In this document: positions 32,963 to 40,993 of the stretch, piece by piece
Position numbering within the stretch: the first letter of the stretch is position 1
Layout of the letters: the number at the start of each line of letters is the position of its first letter
The notes under the pieces: generated by a model
Seen by the model: only the letters and a program-made list of their open reading frames with translations
Databases searched by the model: none
What the model was told of the DNA's origin: nothing
Source of the DNA: Streptomyces sp. PT12
GTDB lineage: Bacteria > Actinomycetota > Actinomycetes > Streptomycetales > Streptomycetaceae
Reading direction: 5' to 3'
Assembly: GCF_003311645.1 (NCBI RefSeq)
Contig: NZ_QEST01000014.1
Location: 124,001 to 188,000, forward strand
Length of the DNA: 64,000 nt
Translations under genes and position numbers: made by a program

Positions 32963-32996
32963 GGCGCCGCCGCGGCCCGGGGGCCACGACGGCGCC
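32963..32996. terminator. Shared terminator between the 65-residue gene and ssgB
   Basis: GGCGCCGCCGCGGCCC at 32963-32978 pairs with 32981-32996. The two mismatches become G-U pairs in the minus-strand RNA, so the hairpin is strongest for ssgB transcripts. It lies 69 bases beyond the ssgB stop. Confidence 0.75.
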
Positions 32997-33064
32997 GTGC
33001 GCCGTGTATCGCCGGTCCCGCGCCGTCGCCCCGAGTCAGACGGCGTTGGGGGACCGGCGGGTCT

Positions 33065-33478
33065 CTAACTCTCCGCCAGGATGTGCGAGAGCTCCGTATC
33101 AAGGTCGAAGTGCCGATGCTCGGTGCCCGGTGGCACCGCGGCGTCGGTCCGCTTCAGGAACGACTCGAGGGCGCGGGCCGGAGCCTCGAGAAGCGCCTCG
33201 CCCTCGGGTGAGCTGAGGGCGATGCAGACGACTCCCTGGCCATGGCTCCGGGAGGGCCACACCCGGACGTCGCCGGTGCCCGTGGGGCGGTGCAACCCTT
33301 CGGCCAAGAGGTCTCGGGCGAAAACCCATTCGACGGTTTCTTCGGCTCCGGTGTGAAACGTGGCGTGTACGGCGTAGGGGTCCGCCGTGTCATACCGCAG
33401 CCCCGCGGGTACAGGAAGTGAGGACTCGCTCGATACAACGAGGCGCAGGTGCAGCTCGCAGCTGACCGTGGTGTTCAT
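33065..33478 (-). CDS. ssgB: Sporulation protein SsgB (SsgA-like)
   Basis: A 137-residue SsgA-like protein that starts MNTTVSCELHLRLVVSSES and ends DLDTELSHILAES; the sequence and length agree with the near-invariant SsgB of Streptomyces. SsgB works with SsgA to place FtsZ at sporulation septa. Its presence shows a sporulating actinomycete. ATG 33478 is chosen. On the minus strand GTTTAC (about 33561-33566) and GGCATC downstream loosely fit a stress-type sigma (SigH/SigB) promoter, in line with the known SigH control of ssgB in S. coelicolor; the spacing is long, so this is tentative. Confidence 0.95.
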   Translation of the reverse strand: MNTTVSCELHLRLVVSSESSLPVPAGLRYDTADPYAVHATFHTGAEETVEWVFARDLLAEGLHRPTGTGDVRVWPSRSHGQGVVCIALSSPEGEALLEAPARALESFLKRTDAAVPPGTEHRHFDLDTELSHILAES

Positions 33479-33637
33479 AAGCGCCAGGGCCTTTCGCTCA
33501 GTGTGCGCTCGGGGATTCGCACGTCGGCCAAATCGAGATGCCACGTACGCGTCGGTTGTAAACCCCTCTGCCCTAATTATGGCCTTTAATGTCATTCCAA
33601 TGGGGGAGCAGCGATATGGGTTATAGCAGGAGATAGC
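33479..33637. other. Divergent intergenic region of ssgB and the SRPBCC gene, locally A+T-rich
   Basis: This gap is notably richer in A and T than the rest of the window, especially 33570-33637 (CCTAATTATGG, TTTAATGTC, GATATGGG, TTATAGC). It must hold promoters for both genes. No reading frame in it is convincing. Confidence 0.6.
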
Positions 33638-34108
33638 GTGATCGCCGACAGCCGGACAAACCGATTCCGATTCCGCGGAGACTGGTGGGTGGCAGCGCCG
33701 CCCGACGCCGTCTATGACGTCCTGGTCACGCCCGAGGACTACCCCCGCTGGTGGCCCCAGGTCCGCGAGGTCGTGCGGACCGGTCCCGACACCGGGTCGT
33801 GCCGTTTTCGCTCGGCCCTCCCGTTCGACCTCCGCGTCGGGATCACGGAGACATGCCGCGACCCCGGGACCTGGACGCTCCACATCGCGCTGAGCGGCGA
33901 CCTCGACGGCTGGCTGCGCTTCTCCGCCAGCCACAGGGACCCCGGCACCCGGGTCCACTGGGAGCAGGACACCGCGCTCACCAAGCGGCTACTCCGGCCG
34001 CTGGCACGGCCGTTGCGCGCGGCGTTCACCGCCAACCACGCGCTGATGATGCGGGGCGGACAGCGAGGTCTGCGCACCTGGTTGGGAGTTCATTTGGATG
34101 ACGGGTGA
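33638..34108 (+). CDS. SRPBCC (START/polyketide-cyclase fold) protein
   Basis: A 156-residue protein of the SRPBCC fold. The start FRFRGDWWVAAPPDAVYDVLVTPEDYPRWWPQVREV is the classic opening of the ligand-binding cavity proteins, followed by alternating beta-strands and a long C-terminal helix ending HALMMRGGQRGLRTWL. GCAGGAGA precedes GTG 33638. Such proteins bind lipids or polyketides or act as coenzyme Q-like chaperones. Its ligand is unknown. It is divergent from ssgB, and the tRNA-Val promoter overlaps its 3' end. Confidence 0.85.
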   Translation: MIADSRTNRFRFRGDWWVAAPPDAVYDVLVTPEDYPRWWPQVREVVRTGPDTGSCRFRSALPFDLRVGITETCRDPGTWTLHIALSGDLDGWLRFSASHRDPGTRVHWEQDTALTKRLLRPLARPLRAAFTANHALMMRGGQRGLRTWLGVHLDDG

Positions 34109-34123
34109 TCCACACGGTATGGT
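34094..34123 (+). promoter_or_regulatory. Promoter of tRNA-Val(CAC)
   Basis: TTGGAT (34094-34099) and TATGGT (34118-34123) are 18 bases apart. Transcription would begin near 34130, 20 bases before the tRNA. The -35 lies within the last codons of the SRPBCC gene. Confidence 0.65.
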
Positions 34124-34150
34124 TCTACCCGTGCCGCGGTGAGCGGCCCC

Positions 34151-34222
34151 GGGCGATTAGCTCAGCGGGAGAGCGCTTCGTTCACACCGAAGAGGTCACT
34201 GGTTCGATCCCAGTATCGCCCA
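34151..34222 (+). tRNA. tRNA-Val(CAC)
   Basis: 72 bases. Acceptor stem GGGCGAT/ATCGCCC, anticodon loop TTCACAC with CAC, T arm GGTTCGATCC. The D arm and much of the body match the two tRNA-Val(GAC) genes. Confidence 0.95.
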
Positions 34223-34228
34223 CGAGTG

Positions 34229-34274
34229 CGAGGGTGAAGTGTGTCCACAGAACGCGTGGACCGCTTCGCCCTCG
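34229..34274 (+). terminator. Two-part hairpin terminator of tRNA-Val(CAC)
   Basis: CGAGGGTGAAG (34229-34239) pairs with CTTCGCCCTCG (34264-34274) with one G-U pair, and inside it GTCCAC (34243-34248) pairs with GTGGAC (34256-34261). TTGTTGT follows, giving a U-rich end. Confidence 0.8.
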
Positions 34275-34543
34275 TTGTTGTGGCTCGGCTTCGCCTCGCG
34301 TAGCGGGGGCTTTGCCACCCGCACCCCCTCATGGGCCGGTGGTGTCCACGGAACGCGTGGGCGGCTTGGCTCTGGTTGTTGTGGCTCGGCTTCGCCTCGC
34401 GTAGCGGGGGCTTTGCCACCCGCACCCCCTCATGGGCCGGTGGTGTCCACGGAACGCGTGGGCGGCTTGGCTCTGGTTGTTGTGGCTCGGCTTCGCCTCG
34501 CGTAGCGGGGGCTTTGCCACCCGCACCCCCTCATGGGCCGGTG
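34241..34543 (+). repeat. Three tandem copies of a 101-bp unit between tRNA-Val and thrS
   Basis: Units begin at 34241, 34342 and 34443 (GTGTCCACGG). Copies two and three appear identical. Copy one differs only in its first about 45 bases, where it forms half of the tRNA terminator. No convincing coding frame exists in 34275-34758. The 34544-34758 part is the thrS leader and holds nothing else I recognise. Confidence 0.95.
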
Positions 34544-34758
34544 GGTGGGTGCGGCGAGTCCGAGTGGCTTCGCGGACATTGGGTGGGGCCGTCCCGGGCT
34601 CGCGCGGCGAACGCTCCTCCCACCCGCACCCCCGCGCGGCGACCACCGTTCTCGCGCGGCCAGCGCTTTCTGCTTCGCCCTCGGGTGCTCCCGGTCGGTA
34701 CGATGCCAACCGCGCAGCGCAGGCTGCTTCCGTACGCCATGAGTGTCAGGAGAGACCG

Positions 34759-36738
34759 GTGTCAGACGTCCGTGTGATCATCAAACGCGATTCCGAGCGG
34801 GAAGAACGCGTGGTGGCCACGGGCACGACGGCCGCCGCGATCTTCGAGGGCGACCGGTCCGTCGTCGCCGCCCGCGTCTGGGGCGAACTACGGGACCTCG
34901 ACCGCCCGCTGGCCGACGGCGACGAGATCGAGCCCGTTCTCATCGGGTCGCCCGACGGCCTCGACATCCTGCGCCACTCCACCGCGCATGTCATGGCGCA
35001 GGCCGTGCAGGAGCTGTTCCCCGAGGCCAAGCTCGGCATCGGGCCGCCCGTGAAGGACGGCTTCTACTACGACTTCGACGTCGAGCGGCCCTTCCAGCCC
35101 GAGGACCTCGGCCGCATCGAGAAGCGCATGCAGCAGATCCAGAAGCAGGGGCAGCGCTTCTCGCGCCGCGTGGTGGGCGATGCCGAGGCCAGGGACGAAC
35201 TCGCCGGTGAGCCCTACAAGCTGGAGCTGATCGGGCTCAAGGGCTCAGCCGCGGACCAGGCCGAGGGCGCGGGCGCCGAGGTCGGCGCGGGCGAGCTGAC
35301 CATCTACGACAACGTCGACCCCGCCTCGGGTGACGTCCGCTGGAAGGACCTGTGCCGCGGCCCGCACCTGCCCAGCACGCGGCTGATCCCGGCGTTCAAG
35401 CTGATGCGCACCGCGGCCGCGTACTGGCGTGGCAGCGAGAAGAACCCCCAGCTCCAGCGGATCTACGGCACCGCGTGGCCGAGCAGGGACGAGCTCAAGG
35501 CCCATCTGGCGTTTCTCGCCGAGGCCGAGAAGCGCGACCACCGCAGGCTGGGCGCCGAGCTCGACCTCTTCTCCATTCCCGAGGAGCTCGGCTCGGGACT
35601 CGCCGTCTTCCACCCCAAGGGCGGGGTCATCCGCCGGGTCATGGAGGACTATTCGCGGCGCCGCCACGAGGAAGCCGGGTACGAATTCGTCAACACCCCG
35701 CACATCACGAAGGCGAATCTCTTCGAGACCTCGGGCCATCTGCCGCACTACGCCGAGTCGATGTTCCCGCCCATGGAATTCGATGGGCAGGACTATTACC
35801 TCAAGGCGATGAACTGCCCCATGCACAACCTGATTTTCCGGGCGCGTGGGCGGTCCTACCGGGAATTGCCGCTGCGGCTTTTCGAGTTCGGCACGGTCTA
35901 CCGGTATGAGAAGTCCGGCGTCGTGCACGGCCTCACCCGCGCCCGCGGCTTCACCGTGGACGACTCGCACATCTACTGCACCAAGGAGCAGATGCCCGAC
36001 GAGCTGGACACGCTGCTGACCTTCGTGCTCAACCTGCTGCGCGACTACGGCCTCAGCGAGTTCTACCTCGAGCTGTCCACCCGCGGTGACTCGGACAAGT
36101 TCATCGGCGAGCCCGAGGAGTGGGCCGAGGCCACCGAGGTGCTGCGCCAGGCCGCGGGCAAGCAGGGGCTCGAGCTGGTCATGGACCCGGGCGGCGCCGC
36201 GTACTACGGGCCGAAGATCTCCGTTCAGGCCAAGGACGCCATCGGCCGCACCTGGCAGATGTCCACGATCCAGGTCGACTTCCAGCAACCCAAGCGGTTC
36301 GCGCTCGAATACACCGCGGCGGACGGCTCACGGCAGCGGCCCGTCATGATCCACCGGGCGCTGTTCGGCTCGATCGAGCGGTTCTTCGCCGTCCTGGTCG
36401 AGCACTACGCGGGCGTCTTCCCGCCGTGGCTCGCGCCCGTGCAGGCCGTCGGCATCCCCATCGGCGACGCCCACGTCCCCTACCTGGAGGCGTTCGCCGC
36501 CGAGGCCAGGGGGCGCGGGCTGCGGATGGATGTCGACGGCTCGTCCGACCGCATGCAGAAGAAGATCCGCAACGCCCAGAAGCAGAAGGTCCCGTTCATG
36601 GTCATCGCCGGGGACGACGACATCGCCGACGGCGCGGTCAGCTTCCGCTACAGGGACGGCTCGCAGAAGAACGGCGTCCCCCGCGACGAGGCCCTGGCCG
36701 AGATCGCCGACGCGGTCGCACGACGCGTCCAGGTCTGA
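34759..36738 (+). CDS. thrS: Threonyl-tRNA synthetase
   Basis: A 659-residue class II synthetase. Order: an N-terminal TGS domain (about 1-65), the editing-type second additional domain with [16 protein letters not shown] (about 75-80) and [11 protein letters not shown], then the catalytic core. The zinc ligands are visible as Cys in MNCPMHN, His in [11 protein letters not shown] and His in MIHRALFGS. The anticodon-binding domain is C-terminal. GTG 34759 with AGGAGAG upstream gives MSDVRVIIK; the frame is open further upstream only through the 101-bp repeats. A terminator follows and the HIT gene is next. Confidence 0.96.
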   Translation: MSDVRVIIKRDSEREERVVATGTTAAAIFEGDRSVVAARVWGELRDLDRPLADGDEIEPVLIGSPDGLDILRHSTAHVMAQAVQELFPEAKLGIGPPVKDGFYYDFDVERPFQPEDLGRIEKRMQQIQKQGQRFSRRVVGDAEARDELAGEPYKLELIGLKGSAADQAEGAGAEVGAGELTIYDNVDPASGDVRWKDLCRGPHLPSTRLIPAFKLMRTAAAYWRGSEKNPQLQRIYGTAWPSRDELKAHLAFLAEAEKRDHRRLGAELDLFSIPEELGSGLAVFHPKGGVIRRVMEDYSRRRHEEAGYEFVNTPHITKANLFETSGHLPHYAESMFPPMEFDGQDYYLKAMNCPMHNLIFRARGRSYRELPLRLFEFGTVYRYEKSGVVHGLTRARGFTVDDSHIYCTKEQMPDELDTLLTFVLNLLRDYGLSEFYLELSTRGDSDKFIGEPEEWAEATEVLRQAAGKQGLELVMDPGGAAYYGPKISVQAKDAIGRTWQMSTIQVDFQQPKRFALEYTAADGSRQRPVMIHRALFGSIERFFAVLVEHYAGVFPPWLAPVQAVGIPIGDAHVPYLEAFAAEARGRGLRMDVDGSSDRMQKKIRNAQKQKVPFMVIAGDDDIADGAVSFRYRDGSQKNGVPRDEALAEIADAVARRVQV

Positions 36739-36744
36739 CCGAGC

Positions 36745-36783
36745 GCCCGGGGGCGGGGCCGGATCCAGCCACCGCCCCTGGGC
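36745..36783 (+). terminator. Terminator of thrS
   Basis: GCCCGGGGGCGG (36745-36756) pairs with CCGCCCCTGGGC (36772-36783) with one G-U pair, 6 bases after the stop codon. Confidence 0.75.
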
Positions 36784-36819
36784 CCTTCCACCGCACGCCA
36801 ACGCCATATGCTGGCCCGC

Positions 36820-37365
36820 ATGAGCAGCGAGCCGGAGCAGCAGATCGGGGTCGGGACGCCGGACGCTTTCCAGCGCCTCTGGACCCCCCATCGGATGGCC
36901 TACATCCAGGGCGAGGGCAAGCCCACCGGCGACGGGGCCGGGGACGGCTGCCCGTTCTGCTCGATTCCCGGCAAGAGCGACGAGGACGGCCTGGTCATCG
37001 CCCGCGGCGAGGTCACCTACGCCGTCCTGAACCTCTACCCGTACAACAGTGGCCACCTGCTCGTGGTGCCCTACCGCCACGTCGCCGACTACACCGAGCT
37101 CGACCACGCCGAGACCGTCGAGCTGGCCGAGCAGACCAAGCGCGCCATGACCGCGATCCGCACGGCCTCGGGCGCCCACGGCTTCAACATCGGCCTCAAC
37201 CAGGGCTCGGCCGCGGGTGCGGGCATCGCCCCCCACCTGCACCAGCACGTGGTGCCGCGGTGGGGCGGGGACGCCAACTTCATGCCCGTCGTGGGGCATA
37301 CCAAGGTTTTGCCCCAACTCCTCGCCGACACCCGGCGGATGCTCGCCGACGTCTGGCCCGCCTGA
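36820..37365 (+). CDS. HIT domain nucleotide hydrolase
   Basis: A 181-residue histidine-triad protein. The catalytic HLHQHVVPRW sits near residue 145, CPFCSIPGK near the N-terminus may bind zinc, and NLYPYNSGHLLVVPYRH is the conserved substrate side. The start chosen is ATG 36820 (MSSEPEQQIGVG); TATGCT lies 7 bases before it, which suggests a leaderless mRNA, and the in-frame ATG at 36808 lies within that -10. HIT enzymes of this Ap4A phosphorylase-like group cleave nucleotide phosphates. It often stands between thrS and pgsA in actinomycetes. Confidence 0.9.
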   Translation: MSSEPEQQIGVGTPDAFQRLWTPHRMAYIQGEGKPTGDGAGDGCPFCSIPGKSDEDGLVIARGEVTYAVLNLYPYNSGHLLVVPYRHVADYTELDHAETVELAEQTKRAMTAIRTASGAHGFNIGLNQGSAAGAGIAPHLHQHVVPRWGGDANFMPVVGHTKVLPQLLADTRRMLADVWPA

Positions 37366-37386
37366 GCGCGGCGGGCCGCGCCCGGC

Positions 37387-39066
37387 TCACATGTTGTACT
37401 CGTCCGCCTTCCGCGGCTCGGCGGTCTGCACCTGACCGCTGAGCGCCTGCGACCTGCTCTCGAACGCCGAGACGTCCACGCCGTGTTCGTCGAGCACCCG
37501 CATCGCCGCCGCGTGCGCCACCCGCAGCACAGGCGTCACGGCCCGCAGCGCGTCGTCCATCATGAAACGGTGCTTCCACGGCGCCGTCGCCCACGTGTGG
37601 CGCAGGCCGAACGGCTCGGGCAGGCTCAGCGTGCCGCCGTACTTGTCGAGCGTCGCCGGGAACCACGTCAGCGGCGCCCGCGCCGCCAGCCGCACCACTT
37701 CCTTGGCGTCCACGTAGGGCAGCGGCTGCTCCACCATCTTCCAGGGCTTGCTCGCGCTGCGGATCTTCTTCTTCTTGGTGTCGGGGCCCTTGCGGAAGAA
37801 GCCGTGGAGCGGGCCGAGCGCGTGCGCCGTCACCTCGATCCGCAGCGTGTGGTGCAGCACGGTCACCGTGATCATCATCGTGATCACCAACTCGCCGTCC
37901 CACAGCACGAACTGCACGCCGAGGTAGTGCCGGTCGCCCTTGTCGAACTGCTGCTCGTTGCAGATCCGCTGGACCTCGATGTTGCTGAAGCTGTACCCCT
38001 CGGTGTTGGGGCCCTCGGGGCGCGAGATGGCCCCCGCCCCGTTGCCGACGTGGCGGACCACCCAGTGCGTTATGGAGGGGGTCGGGAAGCCGCCGGTGTG
38101 CAGCGGCCCGCGTTCGAGCAGCCGCAGCTGGTCGTGCATCGCGCGGGCGACGTCCCACGCGCGGAACGGGTCGATGTCCCGCGTCGCGTCCTTGGGCCGC
38201 AGCTCCTCGGCCAGCTGCCAGCTGGCCCAGCGCACGCCCATGCCCAGTATCCCGTCGGTGCCCGCGTAGTGGAGCAGATTGCTGCTCTGCTCGGCCGCCA
38301 GCTTGGCCAGGCCCACCCGCAGCCGCTCGGCCTCCGCGTCGTTGGGGTTCTGCGGAACGGCCTCGGGGATCTGCGCGCCGCTCCCGCCGCCGCCCAGCAG
38401 GTCCGACCAGTGCGCCCGAAGGTTCTTCGCGGTGCGCTCGCAGATCTGCTTCGCCAGGTACCAGCCGATGATCGGCGCGGGCAGCGCGGCCCACACATAG
38501 ATCTGGAGCACGCCGTCGACCGGCAGCCGCAGCACCATCAGCACGATCAGCGCGGCGACCAGGACAAGACCTGCCATGCCGAACGCGCCCGCTCGCCGGT
38601 CCTGCGCCCCCGCGATCGTCCGGCGCAGCTGGAAGAGGCCGAGCCATATCAGGACGCCGGGCAGGAAAAGCAGCCCGAAGACGATCATGATGGCGGTCAG
38701 CTGCCGGTCCCGCTGCCTGCGGATGCGCTTGGCGGCCAGGCTGTGCTCCACCACCGTCTGCGGCTCGGCGCCGAAGGACTGCACTATCGGCTTGCGCCCG
38801 TCGGCCAGCATCCGCACCTCGATGGCGCGCGTGAACGCCTCGCCGAGGTTGGGCTCAAGGAGGGAGAAGCGCCCGGCCTTCACCTCGGCCTTGTCATTGG
38901 GGTCGCGGATGTCGGCGGGCGCGACGCCCTCGCGGTAGGCCACCGAGGCGATCGCGCTGCTCACCCCGGTCCTTCCGCTGTCCGCAGCGGACAGCGGGAC
39001 CTGGGCCCCGGGCGCGAAGTCGAACTCCACCCCCGCCGATCGCTTCAGGTCGTCCAGCCCGGCCAC
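37387..39066 (-). CDS. Large membrane protein of unknown function
   Basis: A 559-residue protein. The N-terminal about 115 residues are soluble. Three membrane helices follow: AIMIVFGLLFLPGVLIWLGL, GMAGLVLVAALIVLMVLRL and VLQIYVWAALPAPIIGWYLA. The long C-terminal part (about 215-559) looks globular, with ALGPLHGFFRKG and a run of Lys in DTKKKKIR. The start is GTG at 39066 with GGGGG upstream. It is transcribed against thrS and pgsA. I know no named domain. Its position in a lipid cluster may hint at an envelope role, but that is a guess. Confidence 0.82.
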   Translation of the reverse strand: MAGLDDLKRSAGVEFDFAPGAQVPLSAADSGRTGVSSAIASVAYREGVAPADIRDPNDKAEVKAGRFSLLEPNLGEAFTRAIEVRMLADGRKPIVQSFGAEPQTVVEHSLAAKRIRRQRDRQLTAIMIVFGLLFLPGVLIWLGLFQLRRTIAGAQDRRAGAFGMAGLVLVAALIVLMVLRLPVDGVLQIYVWAALPAPIIGWYLAKQICERTAKNLRAHWSDLLGGGGSGAQIPEAVPQNPNDAEAERLRVGLAKLAAEQSSNLLHYAGTDGILGMGVRWASWQLAEELRPKDATRDIDPFRAWDVARAMHDQLRLLERGPLHTGGFPTPSITHWVVRHVGNGAGAISRPEGPNTEGYSFSNIEVQRICNEQQFDKGDRHYLGVQFVLWDGELVITMMITVTVLHHTLRIEVTAHALGPLHGFFRKGPDTKKKKIRSASKPWKMVEQPLPYVDAKEVVRLAARAPLTWFPATLDKYGGTLSLPEPFGLRHTWATAPWKHRFMMDDALRAVTPVLRVAHAAAMRVLDEHGVDVSAFESRSQALSGQVQTAEPRKADEYNM

Positions 39067-39308
39067 CGAACACCCCCACAGTCCTCACACGCCTCGAACG
39101 CCAGCCGCCTCCAGGCCAGTTCCCTTCCCGGAGGTCCGGCACACCTGCCCGGACCAGCCTAGCGGCGCGCGGCGGCCCGCAGGGCCACAACGACCGGCTT
39201 CGCGCCATCAGCCGGGGCCCGCGTCACCGCCCCGCGCACGTGGCTACGATGGGGCTTTCGGACGGCCGCCCCGACGCGGCCCGCTGCGACCTGACCCCTG
39301 GGAAGGAC

Positions 39309-40049
39309 ATGCTCAACAAGTACGCGCGTGCATTCTTCACGCGTGTCCTCACGCCGTTCGCCGCCTTCCTGCTGAGGATGCGGGTGACGCCGGACGCCGT
39401 GACGGTGACAGGGACCGCCGGAGTCATGGCGGGAGCACTGGCCTTCTACCCCAGAGGGGAGTTCTTCTGGGGCACCGTCGTCATCACCCTCTTCGTCTTC
39501 TCGGACCTCGTCGACGGAAACATGGCGCGGCAGATCGGCACATCGAGCCGGTGGGGCGCGTTCCTCGACTCCACCCTCGACCGGGTGGCCGACGCCGCCA
39601 TCTTCACCGGCATCGCGCTCTGGTACGCAGGGAACGGCGACAACCTGACGCTCTGCGCCGTCACCATCTTCTGCCTGGCCAGCGGCCAGGTCGTGTCGTA
39701 CACCAAGGCGCGGGGCGAGAGCATCGGCCTGCCGGTCCGCGTCAACGGGCTGGTCGAACGCGCCGAGCGCCTGGTGATCACGCTCGTCCTGGCCGGATTC
39801 GCCGGGTGGGAGCGGACGTTCGACGTGCCGCACATCGGCCTGCTGCTGCCGCTCGCCCTGTGGGTAGTGGCCGTCGGCAGCCTGATCACCCTCATCCAGC
39901 GCGTGGTCACCATCCGTCGCGAGTCCGCCGAGGCCGACGCCGCCGAGGAGCGGGAGCGCGGGCGGGAACGGGAGCCGGAACGCGAGCGGAAACGCGAGCG
40001 CGAGCGCGAACAGGGCAGCGAGCAGGCCCGGCAGAGCGGCCCGGCATGA
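39309..40049 (+). CDS. pgsA: CDP-alcohol phosphatidyltransferase, phosphatidylinositol phosphate synthase
   Basis: A 246-residue membrane enzyme. The full CDP-OH-P motif DLVDGNMARQIG-x8-FLDSTLDRVAD is present with all four Asp. Several membrane helices follow. In actinomycetes this enzyme joins CDP-diacylglycerol with inositol phosphate, the first step to phosphatidylinositol and PIMs; the downstream acyltransferase and PimA-like genes support this over phosphatidylglycerol phosphate synthase. ATG 39309 has GGAAGGA upstream. The C-terminal tail (about residues 215-246) is an unusual Arg/Glu-repeat stretch. It overlaps the next gene by ATGA. Confidence 0.92.
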   Translation: MLNKYARAFFTRVLTPFAAFLLRMRVTPDAVTVTGTAGVMAGALAFYPRGEFFWGTVVITLFVFSDLVDGNMARQIGTSSRWGAFLDSTLDRVADAAIFTGIALWYAGNGDNLTLCAVTIFCLASGQVVSYTKARGESIGLPVRVNGLVERAERLVITLVLAGFAGWERTFDVPHIGLLLPLALWVVAVGSLITLIQRVVTIRRESAEADAAEERERGREREPERERKREREREQGSEQARQSGPA

Positions 40050-40993
40050 GGGACCGGCTCGCCGACGCGCTCTACGCGGCCGGGTGGGGCGGGATCAAGC
40101 GCCTGCCCGAGCCCGCGGCCCAGGCCCTGGGCCGCCGGGTCGCCGACTCCGCGTGGCGCCGCCGCACCGCCGGGGTGCTGCGCCTCGAGGCCAACCTCGC
40201 GCGGGTCGTCCCCGGCGCGGGACCCGATGAGCTGCGCGAGCTGTCCCGCGCCGGGATGCGGTCCTACCTGCGGTACTGGATGGAGATGTTCCGGCTGCCC
40301 GCGTGGGGCACGGAGCGGATCAGGGGCGCGTTCAAGACCCAGGACTTCGAGCACCTGACGGACGCCATAGAGGGCGACCGCGGCGTCATCCTGGCCCTGC
40401 CGCACATGGCCAACTGGGACCTGGCCGGGGCCTGGATGGTCACCGCACTCGAGACGGAGTTCGGCACGGTCGTCGAGCGCCTGAAGCCCGACCGCCTCTT
40501 CGACCGCTTCGTCGCCTATCGCGAGTCCCTCGGCATGGAGGTCATTCCGCACACGGGCGGCGCCTCGTTCGGGCGCCTGGCGCGGCGGCTGCGGGCCGGG
40601 GGCCTGGTGTGCCTGGTCGCCGACCGCGACCTGTCGGCGTCCGGCGTGGACGTGACGTTCTTCGGCGAAACCGCCCGCATGCCGGGCGGGCCCGCGCTGC
40701 TGGCCCAGCAGACCGGCGCGCTGCTCCTGCCGGTCACCCTGTGGTACGACGAGCCGCCGGTGATGCGCGGCCGGATAATGCCTCCGGTACCCGTGCCCGA
40801 GACCGGCACCCGCGCCGAACGGACCGCCGTCATGACGCAGGCCCTGGCCGACCACTTCGCCGCGGGCATCGCGGCGCACCCCCAGGACTGGCACATGCTC
40901 CAGCCGCTGTGGCCCGCCGACATCGCCCGGCACGCCGCCGCGGCGGGCGGCGACGGGCGCGAGGGCTCGGGCCGAGGAGGCGGAACGGCATGA
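40046..40993 (+). CDS. Phosphatidylinositol mannoside acyltransferase
   Basis: A 315-residue LpxL/HtrB-like acyltransferase. The catalytic HX4D is HMANWD near residue 117. The rest includes GLVCLVADRDLSASGVDVTFFGE and PLWPADIARH. In mycobacteria the homologous enzyme (Rv2611c) acylates PIM1/PIM2 at the inner membrane, with the same gene order pgsA, acyltransferase, pimA. ATG overlaps the pgsA stop and its own stop overlaps the glycosyltransferase start. The C-terminus has a Gly/Arg tail. Confidence 0.92.
   Translation: MRDRLADALYAAGWGGIKRLPEPAAQALGRRVADSAWRRRTAGVLRLEANLARVVPGAGPDELRELSRAGMRSYLRYWMEMFRLPAWGTERIRGAFKTQDFEHLTDAIEGDRGVILALPHMANWDLAGAWMVTALETEFGTVVERLKPDRLFDRFVAYRESLGMEVIPHTGGASFGRLARRLRAGGLVCLVADRDLSASGVDVTFFGETARMPGGPALLAQQTGALLLPVTLWYDEPPVMRGRIMPPVPVPETGTRAERTAVMTQALADHFAAGIAAHPQDWHMLQPLWPADIARHAAAAGGDGREGSGRGGGTA

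Noticed and set aside
34241-34543. CRISPR array
   Set aside because: The period is 101 bases with repeat copies directly joined and no spacers, and no cas genes are in the window.
34544-34758. T-box leader of thrS
   Set aside because: No T-box sequence or specifier loop was seen.
34151-34758. Integrated element attached to tRNA-Val
   Set aside because: No integrase, excisionase or duplicated tRNA 3' end was found near any of the tRNA genes.
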